Source: Scatosoma sp045594025 (lineage in GTDB: Bacteria; Bacillota; Clostridia; Christensenellales; Borkfalkiaceae). From it: DNA of 51,656 nucleotides. The stretch covers positions 1-51,656 of the forward strand of contig JAZNXS010000006.1 in the NCBI GenBank assembly GCA_045594025.1, given 5' to 3'. Of this stretch, positions 1 to 7,752 are shown piece after piece (positions within the stretch are counted from its first letter, which is position 1; each line of letters begins with the position of its first letter). The notes under the pieces were generated by a model. It had not been told where the DNA came from. It saw only the letters and a list, made by a program, of their open reading frames with translations, and searched no databases. A program made the position numbers and the translations under genes.

Positions 1-252
1 GATGGAAGCGATCTTCGGGGAATGAAGAGGATAGGTTTTTTCTACGCCTACGCCGTAAGAAATGTGGCGTACGGTGAAAGTTTCGGAAATGCCGCCGTTT
101 CTCTTTGCGATTACGACGCCTTCGAAGTTCTGTACACGTTCTTTACCGCCTTCGATGATCTTGTAGCCAACCTTAATCGTGTCGCCTACGTTGAATGCGG
201 GAACTTCGGATTTCATGCTTTCAGCGTTGATAGCTTCGATAATTCCTTTCAT
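1..252 (-). CDS. rplS: 50S ribosomal protein L19 (partial, C-terminus beyond window)
   Basis: Structural protein of the large ribosomal subunit at the 30S-50S interface. The 84 codons visible hold the L19 signature: an N-terminal helix, then FNVGDTIKV, the core VQNFEGVVIAKRNGGISETF, and VRHISYGVGVEKTYPLHSPK. The family is usually about 115 residues, so roughly 30 C-terminal residues lie outside the window. The start is the ATG ending at 252, preceded by a GGAGG box 11 bases upstream. A near-consensus promoter and a foldable leader lie upstream, so this is the first gene of its transcript here. Confidence 0.97.
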   Translation of the reverse strand, partial: MKGIIEAINAESMKSEVPAFNVGDTIKVGYKIIEGGKERVQNFEGVVIAKRNGGISETFTVRHISYGVGVEKTYPLHSPKIASI

Positions 253-282
253 TTTAAGACTTTACCTCCGTAATTTACGAAA

Positions 283-338
283 CGTTCATAACCCGCTGCG
301 TGATTCCTCATCACGCCCAATAAAAAGGCAGCGGAACG
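283..338 (-). promoter_or_regulatory. Structured leader of rplS (L19-leader-like)
   Basis: Between promoter and start codon the RNA folds into an outer stem (CGTTC at 334-338 with GAACG at 283-287 on the transcript), an adjoining GCAGCGG/CCGCTGC pairing (328-334 with 293-299), and an apical 7-bp hairpin GCGTGAT/ATCACGC (298-304 with 310-316, 5-base loop). The outer and apical pairings compete at two bases. Leaders before rplS that bind L19 autogenously are known in Firmicutes; equating this fold with that family is inference. Confidence 0.5.
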
Positions 339-354
339 CTCGAAGTCGACAATA

Positions 355-383
355 ATTATATATGATTTCTTTCTTAAAGGCAA
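355..383 (-). promoter_or_regulatory. Promoter of rplS
   Basis: Reading the minus strand: TTGCCT (378-383), 17-bp spacer, TATAAT (355-360). A strong vegetative sigma-A-type promoter about 100 bases before the L19 start codon, leaving room for the structured leader. Confidence 0.8.
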
Positions 384-441
384 GCGTTTTTCACTCGTTT
401 TTAAGATTTTTTTTCTTAATTTATGAAGATATTCCGTCCCA

Positions 442-1479
442 TTACAACTGTGTTGCGAACAAGTAGACGTAGTACCCCACAAAGCAAGCGAGCATCACGA
501 TACCGCCCCAGCGTTTCACCTTGTGATCCTTCATATACCCAAATACCGCCAACAGAGCCGCCGCGCCAAGCGCAATCAACCCATCGACAACAAACGAAGC
601 GCTAAACGCAAGCGGAATGATCGCCGACGATAAACCGAGCGTTCTCAATACGTTAAACACGTTGCTGCCGACAATATCACCCACTGCAATATCCGTTTCC
701 CCTTTCCTTGCCGCTACCACGCAGGTAACAAGTTCAGGCAAGGAAGTACCGATAGCAACAACGGTAAGTCCGATTACGTTTTCGGGAATACCAAGCTCCG
801 TTGCGATTACTTTCGCCGCAGGAATAACCCCAAACAACGCGCCTACAACGACAAGCGCTAGGCCAACGAGCGTGATAACGATCAAGAACCAAGCATGCGC
901 TTTCATTTTCGTATACCAAGCGCCAAATCCTTTTTCGTGACTTTCTTCCTCAAACGCCGTTACCGTATGCGGAGCGTCGATACCGCCAAATTCCGTTTGC
1001 TTTTTGCTTTCCTGAACGGCATACCAGATTAAAAAGCCCATATACGCGAGGGAAAGAGTGAACATAATCCAACCATCCAGGGCACCCAGGTATCCATCTA
1101 TGCCGCCCAAAAGGAGCACAAGAACGCTTGTTCCCAGCAATACGGGGAAGTCAAATTTCAGCGCGCTTTTTTGCACCGTCAAGGGACAAATGACCGCCGC
1201 CAAGCCCAAAATAAGTAAAATGTTGGTGATATTGCTGCCCAGTACGTTACCGATGGCTATATCGCCGCTGCCCTGTGCCGAAGAAATGATCGACGTAGCA
1301 AGCTCTGGCGCGCTAGTGCCAAAAGATACGATGGTAAGCCCGATAATCAGGGTAGGCACGCGCAATTTTTCCGCAATGCCTGCCGCGCCGTCTACAAACC
1401 AATCCGCGCCCTTTACCAAAAATACGAACCCTATCAATAAAGCAGGAATGGCAACCCAAATACTCTCAATCCAATCCAT
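442..1479 (-). CDS. Sodium/calcium exchanger family (CaCA) antiporter
   Basis: Integral membrane antiporter expected to export Ca2+ against Na+ or H+ (YrbG/CaxA-like CaCA family). It carries both alpha-repeats: SFGTSAPELATSI with GNVLGSNITNILLILG in the N-terminal half, and AIGTSLPELVTCVVA with GDIVGSNVFNVLRTLG in the C-terminal half. About ten hydrophobic segments flank a short charged cytoplasmic loop. The start chosen is the ATG at 1479 (MDWIES), eight bases after a GGAGG box; an upstream in-frame ATG at 1506 has no ribosome-binding site. Length 345 residues is normal for the family. It is divergent from the decarboxylase genes. Confidence 0.9.
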   Translation of the reverse strand: MDWIESIWVAIPALLIGFVFLVKGADWFVDGAAGIAEKLRVPTLIIGLTIVSFGTSAPELATSIISSAQGSGDIAIGNVLGSNITNILLILGLAAVICPLTVQKSALKFDFPVLLGTSVLVLLLGGIDGYLGALDGWIMFTLSLAYMGFLIWYAVQESKKQTEFGGIDAPHTVTAFEEESHEKGFGAWYTKMKAHAWFLIVITLVGLALVVVGALFGVIPAAKVIATELGIPENVIGLTVVAIGTSLPELVTCVVAARKGETDIAVGDIVGSNVFNVLRTLGLSSAIIPLAFSASFVVDGLIALGAAALLAVFGYMKDHKVKRWGGIVMLACFVGYYVYLFATQL

Positions 1480-1511
1480 GATTATCCTCCAAAAACTTCC
1501 TTTCACTTGCG

Positions 1512-1541
1512 ATTATACCATATACTATGGAAAAAAGAAAG
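1512..1541 (-). promoter_or_regulatory. Promoter of the Na+/Ca2+ exchanger gene
   Basis: Extended -10 element TGGTATAAT (TATAAT at 1512-1517, minus strand). The -35 region is only a T-rich stretch, typical of extended -10 promoters. Confidence 0.55.
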
Positions 1542-1571
1542 CATTTTATTTTTACTTTTTCTTTTTTTCTC

Positions 1572-1600
1572 TTGACTTTCACATTTTATTATTTTATAAT
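1572..1600 (+). promoter_or_regulatory. Promoter of the decarboxylase beta/gamma genes
   Basis: TTGACT (1572-1577), 17-bp spacer, TATAAT (1595-1600), placing the start of transcription about 30 bases before the ATG at 1636. Confidence 0.85.
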
Positions 1601-1635
1601 AACTGTGTTGTGAAAAAATATATTTGGAGGCTTTT

Positions 1636-2778
1636 ATGGACTTTCTCTTAGAAGGCTTTAAAGCGATAGGCGAAAACCCCAAGATGATCGCAATGTGGCT
1701 CATCGGCGGACTTTTGATCTATCTCGCCATCAAAAAAGACATGGAACCTGCACTCCTTTTGCCTATGGGCTTCGGCGCGATTCTTGTCAACTTACCCCTC
1801 TCGCCTGTGATCGGTAGCGGCACAAACGGCGAACATCTCGGTATTATTACTTCGTTGTTCAAGGTCGGTATCGAAGCCAGCGAAGCAATGCCTTTGCTCC
1901 TTTTCATCGGTATCGGGTGCATGATTGACTTCGGCCCCTTGCTTACAAACCCCAAATTATTCATTTTGGGCGGCGCGGCGCAGCTGGGTATCTTCGTTAC
2001 GATTATCCTTGCGGCGATGATCGGTTTCCCTTTGAACGACGCGGCTTCTATCGGTATTATCGGCGCAGCGGACGGCCCTACGGCAATCCTCGTTGCAATC
2101 CAGCTTGCTTCGAAATACGTTGGCCCGATCATGGTTGTTGCTTATTCGTATATGGCGCTTGTACCCATCGTACAGCCTGCCGTTATCAAAATGTGCACCA
2201 CGAAAAAGGAACGCTTGATAAGAATGAAGTACAACGCAAAGCAAGTACCTCAGCTGATGCGTATTCTCTTCCCTATCATCGTTACCATCGTTTCGGGATT
2301 GATTGCTCCCGATTCCCTTTCCCTCGTTGGTATGTTGATGTTCGGCAACTTGCTTCGTGAATGCGGCGTACTCAAATCCCTTTCCGAAACAGCGCAGACG
2401 ACCTTCTCGAATATCATCACTCTGCTTCTTGGTATCACGATTTCTTTCCAAATGCAGGCGGATGCGTTCCTTTCTTTTGAAACGCTAATCATTATGGTGC
2501 TTGGCTTGTTCGCATTCGTATTCGATACGATTGGCGGCGTTATGTGCGCAAAGCTTATCAACCTGTTCTCCAAGGAAAAAATCAACCCTATGTTGGGTGC
2601 GGCAGGTATTTCCGCATTCCCCATGGCATCCCGTGTCGTTGCGAAAATGGGTACGAAGGAAGATCCTTCCAACCACCTTTTGATGCACGCTGTCGGTGCT
2701 AATGTCTCCGGACAAATCGCATCCGCAATCGTAGGCGGTTTGATTATCGGTATTCTCGGCCCGTTCTGCGGTTTATAA
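1636..2778 (+). CDS. Sodium-ion-translocating decarboxylase, beta subunit
   Basis: Membrane channel subunit of the biotin-dependent Na+-pumping decarboxylases (oxaloacetate, methylmalonyl-CoA or glutaconyl-CoA type). It decarboxylates carboxybiotin and exports Na+. Hallmarks are the Asp-bearing GIIGAADGPTAI segment, the GIGCMIDFGPLL stretch and the C-terminal GANVSGQIASAIVGG membrane segment. Length 380 residues and roughly nine membrane segments fit the family. The start is ATG 1636, five bases after GGAGG; a TTG further upstream would begin inside the ribosome-binding site. No alpha (carboxyltransferase) or biotin-carrier gene is in the window, so the substrate cannot be named. Confidence 0.93.
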   Translation: MDFLLEGFKAIGENPKMIAMWLIGGLLIYLAIKKDMEPALLLPMGFGAILVNLPLSPVIGSGTNGEHLGIITSLFKVGIEASEAMPLLLFIGIGCMIDFGPLLTNPKLFILGGAAQLGIFVTIILAAMIGFPLNDAASIGIIGAADGPTAILVAIQLASKYVGPIMVVAYSYMALVPIVQPAVIKMCTTKKERLIRMKYNAKQVPQLMRILFPIIVTIVSGLIAPDSLSLVGMLMFGNLLRECGVLKSLSETAQTTFSNIITLLLGITISFQMQADAFLSFETLIIMVLGLFAFVFDTIGGVMCAKLINLFSKEKINPMLGAAGISAFPMASRVVAKMGTKEDPSNHLLMHAVGANVSGQIASAIVGGLIIGILGPFCGL

Positions 2779-2790
2779 GGAGGTAGCGTT

Positions 2791-3015
2791 ATGTTAAATT
2801 TATTATTAGCATTTGAAAATCTTACCCCTATGAATTGGGAAGTCCTCAAGCATGCGCTCAATTTCCTTTGGCAGGGCTTGCTTGCCATCTTCGTGGTAAT
2901 CGGTTTGATTATCGTTTCCGTAAAGCTCACCGCACTTTGTATCGATAAGGCGGCGGCTTGGAAGAAAAAACGCGAGGAAGAACAATCTTCTGAAAATCAA
3001 TCGAAAGAAAATTAA
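2791..3015 (+). CDS. Sodium-pump decarboxylase gamma subunit (OadG-like)
   Basis: Small 74-residue protein with one N-terminal membrane helix (about residues 30-50) and a highly charged Lys/Glu tail. This is the layout of OadG/gamma subunits, which tether the soluble alpha subunit to the beta subunit. It starts 12 bases after the beta gene behind an AGGAGG box, so the two are cotranscribed, and a terminator follows. Family assignment rests on size, topology and position rather than a sharp motif. Confidence 0.75.
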   Translation: MLNLLLAFENLTPMNWEVLKHALNFLWQGLLAIFVVIGLIIVSVKLTALCIDKAAAWKKKREEEQSSENQSKEN

Positions 3016-3031
3016 CAAAGCGATACATAGG

Positions 3032-3071
3032 AAAACTGACCGTCTTCATATACTAATTCGGTCAGTTTTTT
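3032..3071 (+). terminator. Rho-independent terminator after the decarboxylase genes
   Basis: Perfect 11-bp stem AAAACTGACCG (3032-3042) / CGGTCAGTTTT (3059-3069) followed by a T run. The metal transporter starts only 14 bases later, so it depends on readthrough or on a promoter inside this region. Confidence 0.85.
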
Positions 3072-3084
3072 ATTCGGAGTAATT

Positions 3085-4251
3085 ATGACAAACTTTCTCA
3101 TTCGACTTTTTGTCGGGAAAAACAAAGACGTAACCGATCCTGCCGTGCGTCAAAAATACGCCTCCGTTTCGGGATTTACGGGGATCGCCGTCAATATCCT
3201 GCTGTTCATCGGCAAGTTGGTTTTGGGTATTATTGCCGGCTCACTTGCCATTATCGCGGACGCGTTTAACAATATCATGGACGCAGGCTCTTCCGTCGTT
3301 ACCTTAATCGGTTTCCGCATGGCAGGAAAACCTGTGGATAAGGAACATCCCTTAGGGCATGGCCGCATTGAATACGTTTCCGCGTTTATTGTGGACGTAC
3401 TCATCATCCTTGTCGGGTTCGAGCTTTTAACCTCCTCTTTCGAGAAGATTTTAGCCCCTACCCTGCCCAACGTTGGCAACGTTACCCTGATTTTGTTGGC
3501 GGCGGCAATCTTGGTGAAATTATGGCTGTTTTTCTTCTATAGAAAAATCGGGAATACCATCTCCTCGGCGGCAATCAAAGGTGCGGCTTTTGATAGCTTA
3601 AGCGACTGTATTGCAACCCTGCTCGTACTCGTTTCCGCAATCGTGGCAAGGGTAAGCAACGTTGGCATCGACGGCTATGCAGGTGTTTTGGTAGCGGCTT
3701 TCATTCTCTTTACGGGCGTGAAAGCAGCGAAAGAAACCATCGACCTTTTGCTCGGCTCTCCCCCGTCTAAGGAATTTATCGACGGCATTTACGAATACTC
3801 GAAAAACTACCCCAGCGTGATCGGTATCCACGACGTTATGGTGCATGATTACGGCCCTGGCAGACAGATTGTTTCTTTCCACGCAGAAGTGCCTGCCGAT
3901 TCCGATATAAACCACGCGCATGAAGAAATCGATCAAATGGAACGAGACATGCATGAGGCGTTTGGCTGTATCGTAACGGTACACCTCGATCCCGTTGTCA
4001 CCAACGATCCGTTCGTGGACGAAATGCGTACTCTCGCCGCCCAAGCGGCAAAAGCGGTCGATCCCGAATTCTCCATCCACGATTTCCGTATGACAATCGG
4101 CGAAACCAGTTTTAATTTGATTTTCGATTTGGTAATCCCAACCGATTGCAAACTGTCCGCACCAGAGGCGGAAAAAGCAGTTGTGGAATACATAAAAGAA
4201 CGCAAGCCCAACTGTTTCTGCGTGATTCGAGTGGAACATCCTTTCGTGTAA
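3085..4251 (+). CDS. Cation diffusion facilitator (CDF) metal exporter
   Basis: Proton-coupled divalent metal exporter with six membrane segments and a C-terminal cytoplasmic domain (about residues 225-388). Family features are HPLGHGRIEYV after TM2 and two metal-binding membrane motifs. TM2 reads NNIMD (N62, D66) and TM5 reads DSLSD (D170, D174), so each lacks the His of Zn2+ exporters. N/D-D-D-D sites are associated with Mn2+ exporters such as pneumococcal MntE, so Mn2+ is the likely substrate (inference). Length 388 is at the long end owing to an extended C-terminal domain. A GGAG box precedes the ATG. Confidence 0.9.
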   Translation: MTNFLIRLFVGKNKDVTDPAVRQKYASVSGFTGIAVNILLFIGKLVLGIIAGSLAIIADAFNNIMDAGSSVVTLIGFRMAGKPVDKEHPLGHGRIEYVSAFIVDVLIILVGFELLTSSFEKILAPTLPNVGNVTLILLAAAILVKLWLFFFYRKIGNTISSAAIKGAAFDSLSDCIATLLVLVSAIVARVSNVGIDGYAGVLVAAFILFTGVKAAKETIDLLLGSPPSKEFIDGIYEYSKNYPSVIGIHDVMVHDYGPGRQIVSFHAEVPADSDINHAHEEIDQMERDMHEAFGCIVTVHLDPVVTNDPFVDEMRTLAAQAAKAVDPEFSIHDFRMTIGETSFNLIFDLVIPTDCKLSAPEAEKAVVEYIKERKPNCFCVIRVEHPFV

Positions 4252-4266
4252 AAATGAAATAAATAA

Positions 4267-4300
4267 TACGCCCCGAACCAAGCTTCGGGGCGTACTTTTT
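4267..4300 (+). terminator. Terminator after the CDF gene
   Basis: Perfect 11-bp stem TACGCCCCGAA (4267-4277) / TTCGGGGCGTA (4284-4294) followed by six T. It lies between convergent genes and may act in both directions, although the minus-strand side is less T-rich. Confidence 0.85.
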
Positions 4301-4312
4301 TATCCTTTTTTC

Positions 4313-4564
4313 TTATTTGCTTTCGTGTGCCTTTTCAATGCGAGCCTCTGCCGCCGCCTTTCTGGCGTTGGCTTCGGCAATCTGCTTTTCACGGTTTTCC
4401 TGCATCTTTGCCTGTCTTTGCGCAGGCGTCATTTTTGCCTCTTCCCATTGCGCTTTCGATTCCGCTTTGATCGCCTCAAAATTCGCTTTATCCACTTTGT
4501 GCTGCGCCTTTGCGCTCTTCTTCATGTCGCTAAATGCCTTCTTAAAAAATCCAATTAATCCCAT
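4313..4564 (-). CDS. Small charged coiled-coil protein, unknown function
   Basis: 83 residues beginning MGLIGFFKKAF, then an almost uninterrupted Lys/Glu/Ala/Gln helix (about residues 15-83) with no Cys, Pro-poor and predicted coiled coil. The amphipathic N-terminus could lie on a membrane. A good AAGGAG box precedes the ATG. It is downstream of the small membrane protein gene at 4646-4999, separated by a perfect 12-bp inverted repeat. No family is recognised. Confidence 0.75.
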   Translation of the reverse strand: MGLIGFFKKAFSDMKKSAKAQHKVDKANFEAIKAESKAQWEEAKMTPAQRQAKMQENREKQIAEANARKAAAEARIEKAHESK

Positions 4565-4600
4565 CTTTTTTTCTCCTTTTAATTCTTTATAATATTTAGA

Positions 4601-4633
4601 CTATGTCACAAAGACGATTCATTTGTGACATAG
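4601..4633. repeat. Perfect 12-bp inverted repeat between two small genes
   Basis: CTATGTCACAAA (4601-4612) and TTTGTGACATAG (4622-4633) around a 9-base loop. No T run follows on either strand, so a classical terminator is unlikely. On the minus strand it is followed closely by a possible -10 (TATTAT) for the gene at 4313-4564, so an operator or attenuator are both possible. Confidence 0.6.
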
Positions 4634-4645
4634 CTGATTCCACCA

Positions 4646-4999
4646 TTATGCGTTCAGGATCTGATTACTGAGCGCAAGAATTTCGCTTGCATATTTTGTT
4701 TTACGATTTTTTAAAATCTTTTCATAGAGGAAATAGTTCACGCTGACCATACCGATACCGACAAGACCTACAACAATACCCAAAGGCATTGCAAATGCCA
4801 AAGACGTGCCGATCATCTTCATCGCGAGGCACATACCCGTACCCAGCACCAACGAACCCACCGTACCAAAGCTGTATGCGAAAATTTCTGCAGGGCTTTT
4901 TACCTTTCTATCCAGTTCTACTAACTCGTCAAACTTTGTCTTCTTTCTCTCCGTGTATTGCTCTCTGATCGAGCTTGCCATTCTCATTTCGTTATTCAT
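4646..4999 (-). CDS. Small two-helix membrane protein, paralogue of the 8770-9168 product
   Basis: 117 residues: a charged N-terminal helix (about 1-40), LDRKVKSPAEIFAYS, two membrane segments (about 42-65 and 70-92), and a basic C-terminal helix. It aligns with the product of 8770-9168 along the whole core (LDRKVKSPAEIFAYSFG versus LDNKVKNPPQILAFSLG). It has its own promoter carrying four TTTAC repeats, predicted to bind the response regulator encoded at 11165-11836. Function unknown; probably an accessory or target of that envelope-stress system. Confidence 0.8.
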   Translation of the reverse strand: MNNEMRMASSIREQYTERKKTKFDELVELDRKVKSPAEIFAYSFGTVGSLVLGTGMCLAMKMIGTSLAFAMPLGIVVGLVGIGMVSVNYFLYEKILKNRKTKYASEILALSNQILNA

Positions 5000-5043
5000 G
5001 TTATAATCTCCTTTGAAATTCGTTTCATTGATTTTGTACTTGT

Positions 5044-5119
5044 ATTATACGTCGCAAATATTGATAAAACGCTAAAAAACGGTAAAGGCTTCGTAAACGT
5101 TTTGTAAATAAAATGTAAA
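5044..5119 (-). promoter_or_regulatory. Response-regulator operator and promoter of the 4646-4999 gene
   Basis: On the minus strand: TTTACA (5114-5119), TTTACA (5103-5108), TTTACG (5092-5097), TTTACC (5081-5086) and TTAGCG (5070-5075), each exactly 11 bp apart, then TATAAT (5044-5049). The hexamer 17 bp upstream of the -10 is a poor -35 (GCGTTT), as expected for an activator-dependent promoter. The last repeat sits 26 bp from the -10, the same as at 8685-8738 and 11860-11913. Confidence 0.75.
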
Positions 5120-5140
5120 AGCGGTGGAAATCCACCGCTT
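5113..5140 (-). terminator. Terminator of the ABC transporter operon
   Basis: Stem AAGCGGTGGA (5119-5128) / TCCACCGCTT (5131-5140) with a 2-base loop; on the minus strand it runs into TTTTACATTTT. Its T-run overlaps the first operator repeat of the next gene. Confidence 0.8.
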
Positions 5141-5151
5141 TTTGCAACGTA

Positions 5152-6000
5152 TTATATCAAACTCGTCTTTTCCAGTACTCGATTGCTTATCGCGCCAAGC
5201 CCCACGGCAAACAGCATGCCGCCCACTAAACATAAGATCACTTCCACCGCCGTAGCGTTTAACGGACTGACGATCGGCACGATCATGAACAGGAACATAC
5301 CCACGCCAAAAGATAAAATCAAAGACAGCCATAACTTCTGTTTTGCAATCACGCTCATCAGCAAAAAGATAGCGACGAAAATTAACGCCAAGAGCATTTT
5401 CGCAAGCAAGCATGCCACCAAATTCCCTGCGTTAAAGCCGTCCATGGTAAAGGGTAAGCTTGCCACGCCGCCACCGATGAGCGCCCCGATAAAGAATGCG
5501 AGTATCATCGAAGCGCCGCCGATAAAACCCACCACCGTCTTAGAAATGACGTAATCCGTTTTCTTTGCACGGACGGTAAACAAGTTTTTCGCGTAACCGC
5601 TTCTGAAATCATCCGCTACGAATACGCATACCAGCACCGCCATCGCAAAATACATCATATTGATATTGCACATATCGGTGATGCCCATGCTCACTCCGGC
5701 CATACCCCCTGCATTTGCGCTTGCGTCGGCGCTTTGCACCATCATACCGCCGCCCACTGCGCCAATGATCTGCCAAACGTTGTCAAATCCTTCCAGCGGC
5801 TCCGACGGAACCCCCGTTTGCGGATTGACAGACACCGTGCCCTCCATCATCGTCACCATGACAAGCACAAGAATAGGAACGACAAAAGCAACGCCTACCA
5901 TGATATAGTAAAGATAGGTGGTAAACAATCTTCTTACGTCTACCTTTAACATACTAGTCACTCTTTTGACCAAGCCGTTGCGTTCAAATTTCTTTTCCAT
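5152..6000 (-). CDS. ABC transporter permease (BcrB/LanE-type), second pair
   Basis: 282 residues with six membrane segments: one near residues 30-55, a large extracellular loop with NPQTGVPSEPLEGFDN (about 75-95), then five more after the conserved DDFRSGYAKNLFTVRAKKTDYVISK-type stretch. This layout is that of ABC-2 permeases exporting peptide antibiotics. It follows its ATPase gene by one base. It is paralogous to the permease at 6918-7751: both start MEK and both carry the VD..RLF and NPQTG motifs. Substrate not determinable. Confidence 0.85.
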   Translation of the reverse strand: MEKKFERNGLVKRVTSMLKVDVRRLFTTYLYYIMVGVAFVVPILVLVMVTMMEGTVSVNPQTGVPSEPLEGFDNVWQIIGAVGGGMMVQSADASANAGGMAGVSMGITDMCNINMMYFAMAVLVCVFVADDFRSGYAKNLFTVRAKKTDYVISKTVVGFIGGASMILAFFIGALIGGGVASLPFTMDGFNAGNLVACLLAKMLLALIFVAIFLLMSVIAKQKLWLSLILSFGVGMFLFMIVPIVSPLNATAVEVILCLVGGMLFAVGLGAISNRVLEKTSLI

Positions 6001-6001
6001 A

Positions 6002-6907
6002 TTATCTATCCCCCTTTTCTTTCATCAGGTCGATATAATATTCTTCCAAACCGATCTTATCCGTTTTGAGCTCGTTGATCAAAATACCGTTTTCATACAA
6101 ATACGTAACAAGCTCCTCAGGTTTCACACCATCGTATACGCGAAGATATCCACTTTCGTCCTCTTCCACACGAGAATACTTGCAGGAAAGCAAAGCTTTC
6201 GCCCGCGCACTTTCCTTCGTCTGCAACGCCACGTACGTGCGGCAGCTTGCTTCCAACTCCGCCGCCGTCATTTCGCATATCATTTTACCGCCGCGAATAA
6301 TACCGTAATGGGTTGCGATTTTTTCCAGCTCGCCCAAAATATGCGAGGATACGACAACCGTACAGCCATGGTTTTGCGTAACGTCTACGAGCACCTCGCG
6401 CATAATACGCATACCGTCCGCGTCCAAACCGTTGATCGGTTCGTCCAAAACGAGCAAGGTGGGATTACCGAGCAGCGCCATCGCAATACCGATACGCTGT
6501 TTCATACCGAGGGAGCAGTTCTTATATTTGTTGGAAGCCGCGCCCTCCATTCTTACCGTTTTCAGTACCTTTCTAATCTCCTCATCGGCGTTAGGAATAC
6601 TTAAATTCGCCGCTTGCAATTTCATATTGTTCCATACGCTGTAATTCGGAAAACAGCCGGGTGCTTCGATCAGCACGCCGATTTTCGCCCGAACATCTGC
6701 GTCCGTATGCGGCTTTCCAAACAGTTTTACTTCTCCGCCTGTAGCGTGGATCAATCCGCAAATAATCTTCTCCGTTGTGGACTTACCGCTGCCGTTTTCC
6801 CCGATAAAGCCGTATATGCTACCCATGGGGACGGTCATATTCAGTCCTTTTAACGCCTGCTTTTCTCCGAAATTTTTCGTTAAATTTCTAATCTCAATCG
6901 CGTTCAT
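6002..6907 (-). CDS. ABC transporter ATP-binding protein (BcrA/LanF-type), second pair
   Basis: 301 residues, one nucleotide-binding domain with Walker A GENGSGKST (about 36-44), signature SLGMKQRIG, Walker B LLVLDEPINGLD and switch His in SSHILGELE. It has a C-terminal extension of about 80 residues typical of bacitracin/lantibiotic-immunity ATPases. It energises the permease encoded one base downstream. About 60 percent similar by eye to the ATPase at 7753-8655, so the ATPase-permease pair was duplicated in tandem. Confidence 0.93.
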   Translation of the reverse strand: MNAIEIRNLTKNFGEKQALKGLNMTVPMGSIYGFIGENGSGKSTTEKIICGLIHATGGEVKLFGKPHTDADVRAKIGVLIEAPGCFPNYSVWNNMKLQAANLSIPNADEEIRKVLKTVRMEGAASNKYKNCSLGMKQRIGIAMALLGNPTLLVLDEPINGLDADGMRIMREVLVDVTQNHGCTVVVSSHILGELEKIATHYGIIRGGKMICEMTAAELEASCRTYVALQTKESARAKALLSCKYSRVEEDESGYLRVYDGVKPEELVTYLYENGILINELKTDKIGLEEYYIDLMKEKGDR

Positions 6908-6917
6908 ACTTCCCTCC

Positions 6918-7751
6918 TTAATACACGTCGCTCTTAGAAAGAACGTACGTGCCGAGCACGTTGTAAATCCCCGTCCAAGCCACGGAAACCGCCAAACATA
7001 CGATAATTGTCCAGACGTTGCTGGTTAAGCATGCGTACACGGACGAGCCGTATAAGAATACGTTCAGTAGCGGAGAATTCCCTGCGATTGCGCCAACCCC
7101 TACGATCAAAATACCCGTACCGAAGAAGAAGGACGAAGCGATAGAAATCCCGAAATATCTTCTGAAAATAATATTCAAGAATGTGTACAAACTCGCCCAG
7201 CCTAAGCTCATCAGTATTTTACCGACAATCGCGCAAATCAAAGAGCCTGCATTCACCTCAAACGACGTTTGCACAAAGATCCCTGCGCCTACCGCGCCCA
7301 ACAAGTACGTAATACACATACAAGCCATGGCAAATGCGCAGGTCAGCGTTTTGGAAATCATATAATCTTCCTTTTTGGCATGCGCAGTAAAAAGCTGCTT
7401 TACGTATCCGCTTTTATAATCGTGCCCGATAAAGATGGATACCATGATTCCGCCGAAGATGAATACCATGTTCATGTTGGCATATTCTGCAATATCGGAA
7501 ACGGCGTACAACGGTTTTTCCGCAGCAATAATATGCCACGTGTTCGTATATAGCTGCGCGGAAACCTCGCCCGTTTGCGGATTTTCCATGCCCATCGTAC
7601 CCAAAATCATAGCAGGAATAATCGCAGCAATCGCCAAAAAAATATAAAACAGCGGGGTATGGAACAGACGATAAAAATCTACGCTGAGCATTCCTTTTAT
7701 CCTTTGGATAAAACTGGGAGATTCAAATTGTAACGTACGGGATTTTTCCAT
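6918..7751 (-). CDS. ABC transporter permease (BcrB/LanE-type), first pair
   Basis: 277 residues with six predicted membrane segments: TM1 about 28-50, extracellular loop with MENPQTGEVSAQLYTNTW, then the cytoplasmic GHDYKSGYVKQLFTAHAKKEDY region before TM3. It is in an operon one base after its ATPase and ten bases before the second ATPase. ABC-2 family exporter, probably for an antimicrobial peptide or a membrane-disturbing compound, judged from the neighbouring sensor kinase. Confidence 0.85.
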   Translation of the reverse strand: MEKSRTLQFESPSFIQRIKGMLSVDFYRLFHTPLFYIFLAIAAIIPAMILGTMGMENPQTGEVSAQLYTNTWHIIAAEKPLYAVSDIAEYANMNMVFIFGGIMVSIFIGHDYKSGYVKQLFTAHAKKEDYMISKTLTCAFAMACMCITYLLGAVGAGIFVQTSFEVNAGSLICAIVGKILMSLGWASLYTFLNIIFRRYFGISIASSFFFGTGILIVGVGAIAGNSPLLNVFLYGSSVYACLTSNVWTIIVCLAVSVAWTGIYNVLGTYVLSKSDVY

Positions 7752-7752
7752 G

